A DNA stretch of 9,776 bases from Accumulibacter sp. (lineage in GTDB: Bacteria > Pseudomonadota > Gammaproteobacteria > Burkholderiales > Rhodocyclaceae). The notes under the pieces are model-generated. The model had not been told where the DNA came from and did not search any database. It saw only the letters and a list, made by a program, of their open reading frames with translations. Shown piece after piece: positions 1-7,200 of the stretch. The position numbers were made by a program, and so were the translations under genes. How positions within the stretch are numbered: position 1 is the first letter of the stretch; every line of letters starts with the position of its first letter. The stretch spans positions 1 through 9,776 of the forward strand of contig JAITAJ010000077.1 of NCBI GenBank assembly GCA_031284185.1, read 5' to 3'.

Positions 1-882
1 TGTGACGCGGATCATGACCTCGTTGCCGATCCGCCCACCGATCCGAAAAAGTTCCGCGACCCCAATACCGTCGTCTTTGCCTTCACGCCCGTGGAAGATC
101 CGTCGGTCTATGAAAAGCTGTTCCAGCCGTTTATGGGCCATCTTTCGCAGTGTCTGGGCAAGAAGACCGTCTTTTTCGCGGTCCAGTCCAACTCGGCGGA
201 AATCGAAGCGATGCGTTCGGGCCGGTTGCATATCGCGGCCTTCTCGACCGGGCCGACGAACTACGCGGTCAACATCGCGGGCGCCGTTCCTTTCGCCATT
301 CGCGGTACGGCTGACGTGCCCGAGGGCGTGGCAGTTCAGTTGATCGTGAAAAAAGACAGCCCCTACCAGAAGATCACCGATCTCAAGGGCAAGAAAGTGG
401 CGCATACCTCGCCGTCCTCGAACTCCGGCAACCTGGCGCCGCGCGCGCTGTTCCCGTCGCTCGGCCTGACGCCGGACCAGGATTACCAGGTCATTTACTC
501 GGGCAAGCACGACCAGTCGGTGCTTGGTGTCAAGTCGGGCGATTACGACGCGGCGCCGGTGGCCAGCGATGTGTTGCAGCACATGATCGAGCGCGGCGTG
601 GCCGGGGCCGATGACTTCCGTACCCTTTACACCAGCGACAAGTTCCCGACCGACTCCTATGCCTATGCGCACGATCTCGATCCGAAACTGGTGGACAAGA
701 TCAAGAAGTGCTTCTTCGATTACCGGATTCCGCCCGAAATGGCCAAAGGACTGGGCGGCGACCGTTTTCTGCCAGCCGATTACCAGAAGGATTGGGACAT
801 CGTGCGCAAGGTTTCCATTGCCGCCGGCCAGAATCTCGGCCGCAGCGGCTATGATGCCGAGCAAAAGAAAGACAAGAAGTAG
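1..882 (+). CDS. phnD: Phosphonate/phosphite-type ABC transporter substrate-binding protein, 5'-truncated
   Basis: Periplasmic binding protein of the PhnD family, which captures a phosphonate, phosphite or related phosphorus oxyanion and delivers it to the permease. The gene is open from base 1 in frame 1, so its start and probable signal peptide lie before the window; 293 residues are present. What is visible: a short DADHDLVAD segment near the left edge, FTPVEDPSVY at about residues 28-37, SSNSGNLAPR at 139-148 and SGKHDQ at 167-172. From knowledge of the family, the serine/asparagine-rich segment and the SG-H segment help bind the oxyanion. The reading frame is intact to the TAG stop. phnC follows after 27 bp, so the two are co-transcribed. 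The family assignment is firm. The true substrate (phosphonate, 2-aminoethylphosphonate, phosphite or hypophosphite) cannot be told from the sequence. Confidence 0.93.
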   Translation, partial: CDADHDLVADPPTDPKKFRDPNTVVFAFTPVEDPSVYEKLFQPFMGHLSQCLGKKTVFFAVQSNSAEIEAMRSGRLHIAAFSTGPTNYAVNIAGAVPFAIRGTADVPEGVAVQLIVKKDSPYQKITDLKGKKVAHTSPSSNSGNLAPRALFPSLGLTPDQDYQVIYSGKHDQSVLGVKSGDYDAAPVASDVLQHMIERGVAGADDFRTLYTSDKFPTDSYAYAHDLDPKLVDKIKKCFFDYRIPPEMAKGLGGDRFLPADYQKDWDIVRKVSIAAGQNLGRSGYDAEQKKDKK

Positions 883-909
883 GCGTCCGGTTCCCCCGGA
901 GAGAACGGT

Positions 910-1668
910 ATGGCGGTCGTGTTGAGCATCAAGGGGTTGGTCAAGGCTTACCGGCCCGGTGTGCCGGTGCTGAAGGGCATCGATCTCGATTTCGAGGAAC
1001 GCGGGCTGACGGCGATCATTGGTTCCTCCGGGACCGGCAAATCGACGCTGGTCCGGTCCGTCAATCGCCTGGTCAACCCCACGGAAGGGTCGATCCTGTT
1101 CAAGGGACAGGAACTCTCGCGCATCGAAGGGAAGGCGCTGCGCGAAGCGCGGCGGCGCATCGGCATGGTCTTCCAGGAATACAACCTGGTCGAACGGCTG
1201 ACGGTCATGGAGAATCTGCTGACCGGCCGGCTGGGTTACGTCGGCCTGTTCGACGCCTGGCTGCGCCGGTTTCCGGCCGATGACGTCGCGTATGCTTTCA
1301 GGCTCCTCGACGTAATCGGGCTGGCCGGTTTCGCCAATCAGCGCGCGGACAGCCTGTCCGGCGGCCAGCGCCAGCGCGTGGGCATCGCCCGGGCGCTGAT
1401 GCAGCGCCCTGAAATCCTGCTCGCCGACGAACCCACTTCGTCGCTGGACCCGAAGACCTCGGTGGAAATCATGGAGCTTTTGAAGTTCCAGGGCATCGAC
1501 CACAACATACCGGTGCTGGTCAACATCCACGACGTCGATCTGGCCAGACGCTTTGCCGACCGCATCATCGGCATGACCGGCGGGACAGTCGTTTTCGACG
1601 GTCCGCCGGAACAGTTGTCCGACGATCATCTAAAGCTGATTTACGGCGGCGAAGGATGGCTACAGTGA
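910..1668 (+). CDS. phnC: Phosphonate-type ABC transporter ATP-binding protein
   Basis: Cytoplasmic ATPase that powers import through the permeases encoded just downstream. The 252-residue protein is full length for PhnC. All nucleotide-binding motifs are present: Walker A GSSGTGKST (38-46), Q-loop around Q89 in VFQEYN, signature LSGGQRQRV (149-157), Walker B ILLADEP with catalytic E174, D-loop SSLD (177-180) and H-loop H207. The ATG at 910 has a good Shine-Dalgarno GGAGAG at 898-903 with a 6-nt spacer, and no other start is needed. The gene lies 27 bp after phnD and its stop overlaps the start of the first permease gene, so translation of the two is probably coupled. Nothing is unusual in the motifs, so it should be an active ATPase. 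Confidence 0.95.
   Translation: MAVVLSIKGLVKAYRPGVPVLKGIDLDFEERGLTAIIGSSGTGKSTLVRSVNRLVNPTEGSILFKGQELSRIEGKALREARRRIGMVFQEYNLVERLTVMENLLTGRLGYVGLFDAWLRRFPADDVAYAFRLLDVIGLAGFANQRADSLSGGQRQRVGIARALMQRPEILLADEPTSSLDPKTSVEIMELLKFQGIDHNIPVLVNIHDVDLARRFADRIIGMTGGTVVFDGPPEQLSDDHLKLIYGGEGWLQ
1652..1656 (+). promoter_or_regulatory. Shine-Dalgarno that favours a GTG start for phnE1
   Basis: AAGGA lies at 1652-1656, inside the end of phnC. It is 8 nt upstream of GTG 1665 but touches the in-frame ATG at 1656 and is 14 nt from ATG 1671. Only GTG 1665 has normal spacing. That start also gives a 4-base GTGA overlap with the phnC stop codon. Confidence 0.55.
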
Positions 1669-2471
1669 GCATGGTGGCCGCAAAATCTCCGCCATCCGGC
1701 GGCGATCCTCCGTTCCACTCATCCTGGCAGGCCAGGATCATCGCCCTGCTGGTTCTCGTCTATGCCGTTTACGCGCTGGGTCAGCTCGATTTTTCGTTCG
1801 ACCGCTTCGTCAAGGGGCTGGACAGCGGCGCGCATTTCCTGGCGCGCATGTTTCCACCGAGCTACAAGAATTGGGACCAGTTGCTCACCGGCTTCATCGA
1901 GAGCATGGAGATCGCCGTCCTGGCCACTTTCTTCGGCGTCCTCATCTCGCTGCCGATCGCCGTGCTCGGCGCGCGCAATTTGATGCCGGGCTGGGCGACC
2001 TGGCCGGCACGCCTCATCGTCACTCTGTGCCGCGCCTTCAATCCGGTGATCACGGCGATCATCTTCATCAAGGCGGTCGGATTCGGCGCGCTGGCCGGCG
2101 TGCTGGCGCTGATCGTCGCATCGATCGGCTTCGTCGGTAAGCTGTTCATGGAAGCGATCGAGGAAATTTCCATGAAACAGATCGAGGCCGTCCGCGCTAC
2201 CGGCGCGCCTTTCATGAGCGTGGTGATCTATAGCGTGTTGCCACAGGTGATGGGACGCCTCGTCGGTTTCTGTAGCTATCAGCTCGACTCCAACCTGCGC
2301 AATTCGACGATGGTCGGCATCGTCGGGGCGGGCGGCATCGGCGGTGTTTTGTTCGCCGCCTTCCAGCGTTTCGAGTACGACTTCGTGCTGGCCATCCTGA
2401 TTACCATCATTGCCGTCGTACTGGCGGGCGAACTGGCATCGAATCATGTCAAACGTATCTTCCGTGTCTGA
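1665..2471 (+). CDS. phnE: Phosphonate-type ABC transporter permease (first of two)
   Basis: Inner-membrane permease of the PhnE family. Counted from GTG 1665 it has 268 residues, normal for the family. Hydrophobic segments are at about 24-39, 79-102, 125-155, 185-205 and 237-256. The cytoplasmic EAA loop that docks on the ATPase is at about 163-181 (EAIEEISMKQIEAVRATGA), and the conserved GIVGAGGIGG stretch follows at 218-227. The start was chosen on the GTGA overlap with phnC and the AAGGA 8 nt upstream; ATG 1656 or 1671 would change only a few residues. A second PhnE-like gene overlaps its 3' end, so the working channel is probably a heterodimer of the two. The family is certain; the substrate is not. 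Confidence 0.92.
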   Translation: MSMVAAKSPPSGGDPPFHSSWQARIIALLVLVYAVYALGQLDFSFDRFVKGLDSGAHFLARMFPPSYKNWDQLLTGFIESMEIAVLATFFGVLISLPIAVLGARNLMPGWATWPARLIVTLCRAFNPVITAIIFIKAVGFGALAGVLALIVASIGFVGKLFMEAIEEISMKQIEAVRATGAPFMSVVIYSVLPQVMGRLVGFCSYQLDSNLRNSTMVGIVGAGGIGGVLFAAFQRFEYDFVLAILITIIAVVLAGELASNHVKRIFRV

Positions 2472-3279
2472 AGCGCCCGGCATGGCGGCCGTGTCCGCCG
2501 TATGGCAGCGCCACAGCCGGGGACAGAAACTGGCGCGTACCGTGCTCTGGCTGCTGGTTGCCGCCGCCGTGGCCGCCTCGCTGAAAGGCATCGACGTCAT
2601 CTGGGAATTCCTCTGGGATGCCCCCGAGCAGGTGGCGGACATGGCGTGGCGCATGTGGCCGCCGGACCTGGCCTACTATCCGCAGGAAGTCCACAAGGCG
2701 CTCATGGAAACCTTCCATATCGCCACGGTGGGCACTATTTTCTCGATGCTTTTCGCGCTTCCTCTGGCCATCCTCGCCGCGCACAACCTCACCCCGAACA
2801 AGGCGCTGAACCTGTTCGCCAAGACTTGCCTGGTTGCCAGCCGTTCGGTCAATTCGCTGGTCTGGGCGCTGCTCTTCGTCGCCGTGTTCGGCCCTGGACC
2901 GATGGCCGGAACGGTAGCCATCGCCTTCCGTTCGATCGGCTTCGTCGGCAAGCTCCTGGGCGAGGCGCTGGAAGAGGTGCATTTCGGCGCGATCGAGGCA
3001 CTGAAGGCGGCGGGCGCCACGCAGACCAGCCAGATACTTTACGGCTACTGGCCGGCGGTGAAACCCGCCTTCTGGTCGATCATGCTGCTGCGCTGGGACA
3101 TCAACATCCGTGAATCCTCGGTGCTCGGTCTCGTCGGCGCCGGCGGCCTCGGCATGATCATGAACGCGGCCATCGACACCTTCCAGTGGGAGCGTGTCGC
3201 GACCATCCTGTTGACCATCTTCGCCGTCGTGGTCGTCGTCGAAATCGTCGTCACTTTCTTCCGCCGACGGTTGATCTGA
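2446..3279 (+). CDS. phnE: Phosphonate-type ABC transporter permease (second of two)
   Basis: Second PhnE-family permease, 277 residues from ATG 2446. Hydrophobic segments are at about 32-46, 90-112, 125-149, 152-168, 209-215 plus 225-240, and 251-271. The EAA loop is at about 173-191 (EALEEVHFGAIEALKAAGA) and the conserved DINIRESS...GLVGAGGLG stretch at about 218-236. It is a diverged paralogue of the gene before it: both share IGFVGKL just before the EAA loop and the VGAGG motif. The start is uncertain, because ATG 2446 (26-bp overlap with the first permease gene), GTG 2464 and ATG 2482 are all in frame and none has a clear Shine-Dalgarno; this suggests translation coupled to the upstream gene. 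It is the last gene of the transporter operon; a convergent gene begins to overlap the downstream space at 3451. Confidence 0.9.
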   Translation: MSNVSSVSEAPGMAAVSAVWQRHSRGQKLARTVLWLLVAAAVAASLKGIDVIWEFLWDAPEQVADMAWRMWPPDLAYYPQEVHKALMETFHIATVGTIFSMLFALPLAILAAHNLTPNKALNLFAKTCLVASRSVNSLVWALLFVAVFGPGPMAGTVAIAFRSIGFVGKLLGEALEEVHFGAIEALKAAGATQTSQILYGYWPAVKPAFWSIMLLRWDINIRESSVLGLVGAGGLGMIMNAAIDTFQWERVATILLTIFAVVVVVEIVVTFFRRRLI

Positions 3280-3349
3280 CTCGGACGTTCATGAAACCAA
3301 CGCCGAAGGGTAAGAAACTTACGGCCAGGGTTTCGACCGTAGTCACCTG

Positions 3350-3371
3350 GAAAGGGAGAGAGGCTCCTTTC
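3350..3371 (+). terminator. Weak candidate terminator after the phn operon
   Basis: GAAAGGGAG (3350-3358) can pair with CTCCTTTC (3364-3371) with one bulged base and a 5-nt loop. Only a broken T-run (GTTCGTTTTG) follows, so this is a poor intrinsic terminator. Nothing better is visible in the 171 bp between phnE2 and the convergent gene. Confidence 0.3.
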
Positions 3372-3450
3372 AAGTTCGTTTTGAGCGGCTTCGCATGAAT
3401 GCCTGTCGTTGATTTCCTGCCACCTTACCGTCCGTCTTCTCCGTCCCTTG

Positions 3451-4227
3451 TCACCGCTCCCCTGAAAGGCAGACGCCATCGGAGAAAGTCAGCACGCGCT
3501 CGCCCGGCAAGGGCGTCCATACCTCGTTGTCGGTCAACGGCAGGGTGGCGATGAGCGCGACGCGATCGTCGGGCGTCGTCACCTCGGAAAAATCGACCGT
3601 GAGGTCCTCGTCCCTGAGATGCGCGACGGCGAACGGCGCCTGGCGAATGACGTAATGCAGGTCGGTGGAGCGGTGGGCAAACAGCTCGTCACCATTGGAA
3701 AGAAGAAAGTTGAACGTGCCGAAACGCCGCGTCGCCGACGCGAAATCGTCGAGCGCGTCACGCAAGGCCGACGGGCCGGGCGCGCCATCCGGGAAGCGAC
3801 TCCTCAGAGTTTGCAGCAGATGGCAGAAGACCCGTTCACTGTCGGTCTGCCCGACCGGCAGGTAGCTCCCGTCCAGAGCCGGCGAATAATCGGCCAGATC
3901 GCCGTTGTGCGCGAAGATCCAGTAACGCCCCCACAGTTCGCGCATGAACGGGTGCGTGTTTTCCAGCCCGGACGGGCCTTGCGTCGCCTTGCGGATGTGC
4001 GCGATGACGTTGACCGAACGAATCGGATAACGACGCACGAACCCGGCCACGGGCGAGCGGCAGGACGGTTGCGGATCGAGGAAGAGACGGACTCCCCGGC
4101 CCTCGAAGAAAGCGATCCCCCAGCCGTCCCGATGCGCGTCCGTCCCGCCTCCGCGCGCCTGGAATCCGGTAAAGGAAAAACAAATGTCCGTTGGGACGTT
4201 GCAATTCATCCCGAGAAGTTCGCACAT
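3451..4227 (-). CDS. Class II glutamine amidotransferase, YafJ-like
   Basis: Predicted N-terminal-nucleophile glutamine amidotransferase, 258 residues, one domain. After removal of Met1 the catalytic nucleophile would be Cys2 (MCELLGMN). Other motifs typical of this group are HRDGWG (32-37), HIRKAT (77-82), NTHPF (90-94), AHNGD (106-110) and TDSE (128-131). Known members split an amide or gamma-glutamyl bond, releasing ammonia from glutamine; the relative EgtC does this in ergothioneine synthesis. E. coli YafJ has no settled role that I know of, and no synthase partner or egt gene lies beside this one. AGGGA about 8 nt before the ATG supports the start. It is convergent to the phn operon and divergent from rpsO, so it is probably a single-gene transcript. 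Family confident, substrate unknown. Confidence 0.88.
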   Translation of the reverse strand: MCELLGMNCNVPTDICFSFTGFQARGGGTDAHRDGWGIAFFEGRGVRLFLDPQPSCRSPVAGFVRRYPIRSVNVIAHIRKATQGPSGLENTHPFMRELWGRYWIFAHNGDLADYSPALDGSYLPVGQTDSERVFCHLLQTLRSRFPDGAPGPSALRDALDDFASATRRFGTFNFLLSNGDELFAHRSTDLHYVIRQAPFAVAHLRDEDLTVDFSEVTTPDDRVALIATLPLTDNEVWTPLPGERVLTFSDGVCLSGER

Positions 4228-4259
4228 CGCTTGAATCCCTGATTTGCCCGCACCGGGCG

Positions 4260-4265
4260 ATTCTA
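4260..4265 (-). promoter_or_regulatory. Candidate -10 box for the amidotransferase gene
   Basis: On the - strand the bases read TAGAAT (5/6 match to TATAAT), 32 nt before the ATG at 4227. The best upstream -35 match, at 16-nt spacing (TTTCCG), fits only 3/6 positions, so the promoter would be weak or need an activator. Confidence 0.3.
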
Positions 4266-4267
4266 TT

Positions 4268-4290
4268 CCGTTTCACGAACCCGGAAACGG
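4268..4290. repeat. 7-bp inverted repeat between amidotransferase gene and rpsO
   Basis: CCGTTTC (4268-4274) and GAAACGG (4284-4290) are perfect inverted arms around a 9-nt centre. The repeat sits just upstream of the candidate -10 of the - strand gene, where an operator could lie, but it could be chance. A shorter inverted pair, GCCCG/CGGGC, lies at 4246-4258. The remaining bases 4291-4430 show only a small GGCGC-TC-GCGCC palindrome (4379-4390) and no gene I can support. Confidence 0.3.
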
Positions 4291-4431
4291 CGAAAGACCG
4301 AAACCACGACAGGCCATCCGGGCCGCGACGCGCTTTCACCCCGGCTTTTCCCCAACGAAGGATCATGACGACCGGACGGCGCTCGCGCCACCAGGACGGA
4401 CGGATCAGAGATTCGCCGGCCCCTCCTTCGC

Positions 4432-4460
4432 TTGCCGTCAGGGTGGCCCGACGCTATAAT
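4432..4460 (+). promoter_or_regulatory. Sigma-70 promoter of rpsO
   Basis: A perfect -10 TATAAT (4455-4460) lies exactly 17 nt after TTGCCG (4432-4437), which matches 4/6 of the -35 consensus. Transcription would start near 4467, giving a leader of about 92 nt before rpsO. A strong housekeeping promoter is expected in front of a ribosomal protein gene. Confidence 0.75.
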
Positions 4461-4466
4461 CGATGC

Positions 4467-4558
4467 CTTGTTTCGCCAAACAGAGCGTTGTTTTCATCAA
4501 TCGGGCGCTGGCTCTATCAAACCGGGGCGGCGCCATCATTCAGGAAAGAGAGTTTGAC
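4467..4558 (+). promoter_or_regulatory. Structured rpsO leader, possible S15 autoregulation site
   Basis: The predicted leader can form a 5-bp hairpin, TGTTT (4469-4473) with AAACA (4478-4482). It can also form a longer-range pairing of GGCGC (4504-4508) with GCGCC (4530-4534), which ends shortly before the purine-rich ribosome-binding region AGGAAAGAGAG (4542-4552). In several bacteria S15 represses its own translation by binding a structured leader, and the fold differs between lineages. That this leader does the same is inference from position and pairing only. Confidence 0.35.
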
Positions 4559-4828
4559 ATGGCGATTACCGTTGCGCAAAAAGCGCAGATCATGAGCGAG
4601 TATCAGCGCGCCGCCGGCGATACCGGCTCCTCGGAGGTCCAGATTGCGTTGCTGACGGCGCGTATCAACGATCTGACCGAGCACTTCAAGGAACACGCCA
4701 AGGATCATCACTCCCGGCGCGGTCTGCTGCGCATGGTCAGCCGTCGCCGCAAGCTGCTGGATTATCTGAAACGCACGAACGTCGATTCGTATCGGTCGTT
4801 GATCCGGCGCCTCGGATTGCGCAAGTAG
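4559..4828 (+). CDS. rpsO: 30S ribosomal protein S15
   Basis: S15, a primary 16S rRNA-binding protein of the small-subunit platform. The protein has 89 residues, the normal size, and the whole conserved fold is present: GSSEVQIALLTARI at about 22-35, LTEHFKEHAKDHHSRRGLL at about 38-56, then RRRKLLDYLKR and the LIRRLGLRK end. The start is ATG 4559 (MAITVAQK); an in-frame upstream extension to 4463 begins at the -10 region and is not a real N-terminus. The ribosome-binding region is the purine run at 4542-4552. pnp follows, the same order as in E. coli and many other proteobacteria, but an intrinsic terminator separates the two. Confidence 0.98.
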   Translation: MAITVAQKAQIMSEYQRAAGDTGSSEVQIALLTARINDLTEHFKEHAKDHHSRRGLLRMVSRRRKLLDYLKRTNVDSYRSLIRRLGLRK

Positions 4829-4872
4829 ATTCGTCAACCGTGCCGCTGTGCGGTTGGCGCGTTCCGGGTACG

Positions 4873-4914
4873 ATACAGTGGACAGTCCTTGCGGGTTGTC
4901 CGCTGTATTTTTTT
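4873..4914 (+). terminator. Intrinsic terminator/attenuator between rpsO and pnp
   Basis: ATACAGTGGACA (4873-4884) pairs with TGTCCGCTGTAT (4897-4908) as a 12-bp stem with one T-G wobble and a 12-nt loop, followed by seven Ts (4908-4914). This is a strong terminator shape. It should end part of the rpsO transcripts and let some read through to pnp. A smaller hairpin, CAACCG/CGGTTG, precedes it at 4835-4856. Confidence 0.82.
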
Positions 4915-4983
4915 GCAGTTTCGACAGCAGGGTGTTTGATGAATGCGCGCCGACGTCGTGGGTGCGCGTAATGAACCAATCGA

Positions 4984-4987
4984 GAGG
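4984..4987 (+). promoter_or_regulatory. Ribosome-binding site fixing the pnp start
   Basis: GAGG, within GAGAGG at 4982-4987, is 6 nt before ATG 4994. This, with the conserved MFKITKKTF N-terminus, selects ATG 4994 over the in-frame ATG at 4943. No convincing promoter is visible between the terminator and this site. Confidence 0.6.
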
Positions 4988-4993
4988 TATTCA

Positions 4994-7129
4994 ATGTTTA
5001 AGATCACCAAGAAAACTTTCAACTACGGCGGCCACCAGGTAACGCTGGAAACCGGGGAAATCGCGCGTCAGGCCGACGCGGCCGTCGTGGTGTCGATGGA
5101 CGACACCGTGGTCCTGGTCACCGTGGTTGCGTCCAAAACCGCCAAGCCGGGTCAGGATTTTTTCCCGTTGACCGTCGATTACATCGAAAAGACCTATGCC
5201 GCGGGGCGTATTCCCGGGGGCTTCTTCAAGCGCGAAGGCCGCGCCTCGGAAAAAGAAACGCTCACTTCGCGCCTGATCGACCGTCCGCTGCGTCCGCTGT
5301 TTCCCGATGGCTTCTACAACGAAGTGCAGATCATGGCGATGGTCGTCTCGCTCAACCCGGAAATCGATTCGGACATCCCCGCGTTGATCGGCGCCTCGGC
5401 CGCCCTCGCGGTGTCGGGCATCCCGTTCGGCGGACCGATCGGCGCGGCGCGCGTCGCTTACCTCGGTGACGGGTACGTGCTGAACCCGACACTGACGCAG
5501 CTCAAGGAGAGCCGCCTCGACCTGGTCGTCGCGGGGACTCAGCGCGCGGTGCTGATGGTCGAATCGGAAGCCGACATGCTGCCGGAAGACGTCATGCTGG
5601 GCGCCGTGGTGTTCGGCCATGAACAGATGCAGACCGCGATCGACGCCATCAACGAATTCGCCGAGGAGGCCGGCAAGCCGGAATGGGATTGGACGCCCGC
5701 CGCCAAGAACGAGGAACTGGTGGCCCGGCTCGACGCGCTGGTCGAGGCCGACGTGCAGGAAGCCTTCCGCATCATCAGCAAACAGAAGCGCACGCAGCGC
5801 CTCGATGAGATTCTCGCCAAGGCGGTCGAAACGCTGACGGTCGGCGAGAACGCGCCGGATGCCGCCACGATCGGCAATCTGCTGTTCGAGATCGAATCGC
5901 GCGTCGTGCGCGGCCGCGTCCTGGCGGGCGAACCGCGGATCGACGGGCGCGATACGCGCACCGTGCGCCCGATCTCGATCCGTACCGGCGTTCTGCCGCG
6001 CGCTCACGGCTCGGCGCTGTTCACGCGCGGGGAAACTCAGGCGCTGGTCGTCGCCACGCTGGGAACCGGACGCGACGAGCAGGTGATCGACTCTCTGGCC
6101 GGCGAGTACCGCGAACGCTTCATGCTGCACTACAATTTCCCGCCCTACGCCACGGGCGAATGCGGCCGTGTCGGCAGCCCGAAGCGCCGTGAAATCGGCC
6201 ACGGTCGCCTGGCCAAGCGCGCGATGATCGCGGCGCTGCCGAAGGCGGAGGATTTTTCCTACACCATGCGCGTGGTTTCGGAAATCACCGAATCGAACGG
6301 TTCGAGTTCGATGGCTTCCGTCTGCGGATCGACGCTCGCGCTGATGGACGCCGGCGTGCCGCTCAAGGCGCACGTGGCCGGCATCGCCATGGGCCTGATC
6401 AAGGAAGAGAATCGTTTTGCCGTGCTGACCGACATTCTCGGTGACGAGGACCACCTCGGCGACATGGACTTCAAGGTGGCCGGTACCGACAGCGGCGTGA
6501 CGGCCCTGCAAATGGACATCAAGATCCAGGGGATTACCAAGGAGATCATGCAGGTGGCGCTGGCGCAGGCCAGGGAAGCGCGTCTGCACATCCTTTCCCT
6601 GATGCAATCCGCCGTCGCCGCGCCGCGCGAGGAGGTTTCCGCCTACGCGCCGCGGCTCTACAGCATGAAGATCAATCCGGAGAAGATTCGTGACGTGATC
6701 GGCAAGGGCGGCGCCGTGATCCGCTCGATCACCGAGGAGACGGGCACCACGATCGACATCCAGGAAGACGGCACGATCACCATCGCCTCGGTCAACGGGC
6801 AAGCCGCCGACGCGGCCAAGGCGCGCATCGAAGCGATCACCGCCGACGTCGAAGTCGGCAAGATCTACGAGGGCACGGTGCTCAAGCTGCTCGACTTCGG
6901 CGCCATCGTCAGTGTCCTGCCGGGGCGCGACGGTCTGCTGCACATTTCGCAGATCGCCAACGAGCGCGTCAATGTCGTCGCGGACTACCTCAAGGAAGGG
7001 CAGAAAGTGCGTGTCAAGGTATTGGAAGCCGACGAGAAAGGCCGTGTCCGCCTGTCGATGAAGGCCGTTGCCGCCGAGGCTGCCGCTGCCGCGCAGACGG
7101 CCCACGCCGAAGCCGCGCCGCCGCAATGA
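4994..7129 (+). CDS. pnp: Polyribonucleotide nucleotidyltransferase (PNPase)
   Basis: 3'-5' phosphorolytic exoribonuclease that degrades mRNA to nucleoside diphosphates and can also add tails. It works as a trimer and, in many bacteria, in the degradosome. The 711 residues match the family. Domain order: first RNase PH core (about 1-145), helical linker (about 240-315), second RNase PH core (about 316-545), KH domain with GKGG at 570-573, and S1 domain (about 622-690). Active-site features in the second core include KRRE (397-400), GSSS at about 436-439 and GDMDFKVAG with D490 and D492. The tail after 690 is a short alanine-rich stretch. It lies 165 bp after rpsO, beyond a terminator, so it is probably fed by read-through plus possible processing of the leader. 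All key residues are present. Confidence 0.98.
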   Translation: MFKITKKTFNYGGHQVTLETGEIARQADAAVVVSMDDTVVLVTVVASKTAKPGQDFFPLTVDYIEKTYAAGRIPGGFFKREGRASEKETLTSRLIDRPLRPLFPDGFYNEVQIMAMVVSLNPEIDSDIPALIGASAALAVSGIPFGGPIGAARVAYLGDGYVLNPTLTQLKESRLDLVVAGTQRAVLMVESEADMLPEDVMLGAVVFGHEQMQTAIDAINEFAEEAGKPEWDWTPAAKNEELVARLDALVEADVQEAFRIISKQKRTQRLDEILAKAVETLTVGENAPDAATIGNLLFEIESRVVRGRVLAGEPRIDGRDTRTVRPISIRTGVLPRAHGSALFTRGETQALVVATLGTGRDEQVIDSLAGEYRERFMLHYNFPPYATGECGRVGSPKRREIGHGRLAKRAMIAALPKAEDFSYTMRVVSEITESNGSSSMASVCGSTLALMDAGVPLKAHVAGIAMGLIKEENRFAVLTDILGDEDHLGDMDFKVAGTDSGVTALQMDIKIQGITKEIMQVALAQAREARLHILSLMQSAVAAPREEVSAYAPRLYSMKINPEKIRDVIGKGGAVIRSITEETGTTIDIQEDGTITIASVNGQAADAAKARIEAITADVEVGKIYEGTVLKLLDFGAIVSVLPGRDGLLHISQIANERVNVVADYLKEGQKVRVKVLEADEKGRVRLSMKAVAAEAAAAAQTAHAEAAPPQ

Positions 7130-7168
7130 CGGCCCGGTCACCGGGCGCGTGGTGATGCCCGATCGCCC

Positions 7169-7195
7169 AAAGGACGCCGCGGCGTCCTTTTTTTT
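7169..7195 (+). terminator. Terminator of pnp in the convergent pnp-dksA gap
   Basis: AAAGGACGC (7169-7177) pairs with GCGTCCTTT (7182-7190) around a 4-nt loop, and the T-run continues to 7195. The core is a 16-bp perfect palindrome. It is excellent for pnp. In the dksA direction the same stem is followed by only three Ts, so it would stop dksA transcripts less well. A further GCCCGG/CCGGGC hairpin (7132-7146) sits right after the pnp stop. Confidence 0.88.
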
Positions 7196-7200
7196 GACGA

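Noticed and set aside
2..343. Open frame of 113 codons in frame 2 at the left edge
   Set aside because: Frame 1 is continuous from base 1 into phnD and has family motifs. The frame-2 product is Arg/Ser/Pro-rich, typical of an out-of-frame reading.
1719..2654. 311-codon open frame on the - strand opposite the permease genes
   Set aside because: Shadow of phnE1/phnE2. Low-complexity Asp/Arg/His composition with no membrane segments or motifs, while the + strand frame is an evident permease.
3619..4242. 207-codon + strand frame opposite the amidotransferase
   Set aside because: The - strand frame has all class II amidotransferase motifs with Cys2. The + strand product has no recognisable features.
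4463..4558. 32-residue N-terminal extension of S15
   Set aside because: Its ATG lies at the predicted transcription start, and S15 proteins begin at the MAITVAQK-like position with the purine-rich site before it.
4971..5042. Small upstream open frame overlapping the pnp start
   Set aside because: No ribosome-binding site of its own and out of frame with pnp. The GAGG inside it serves ATG 4994.
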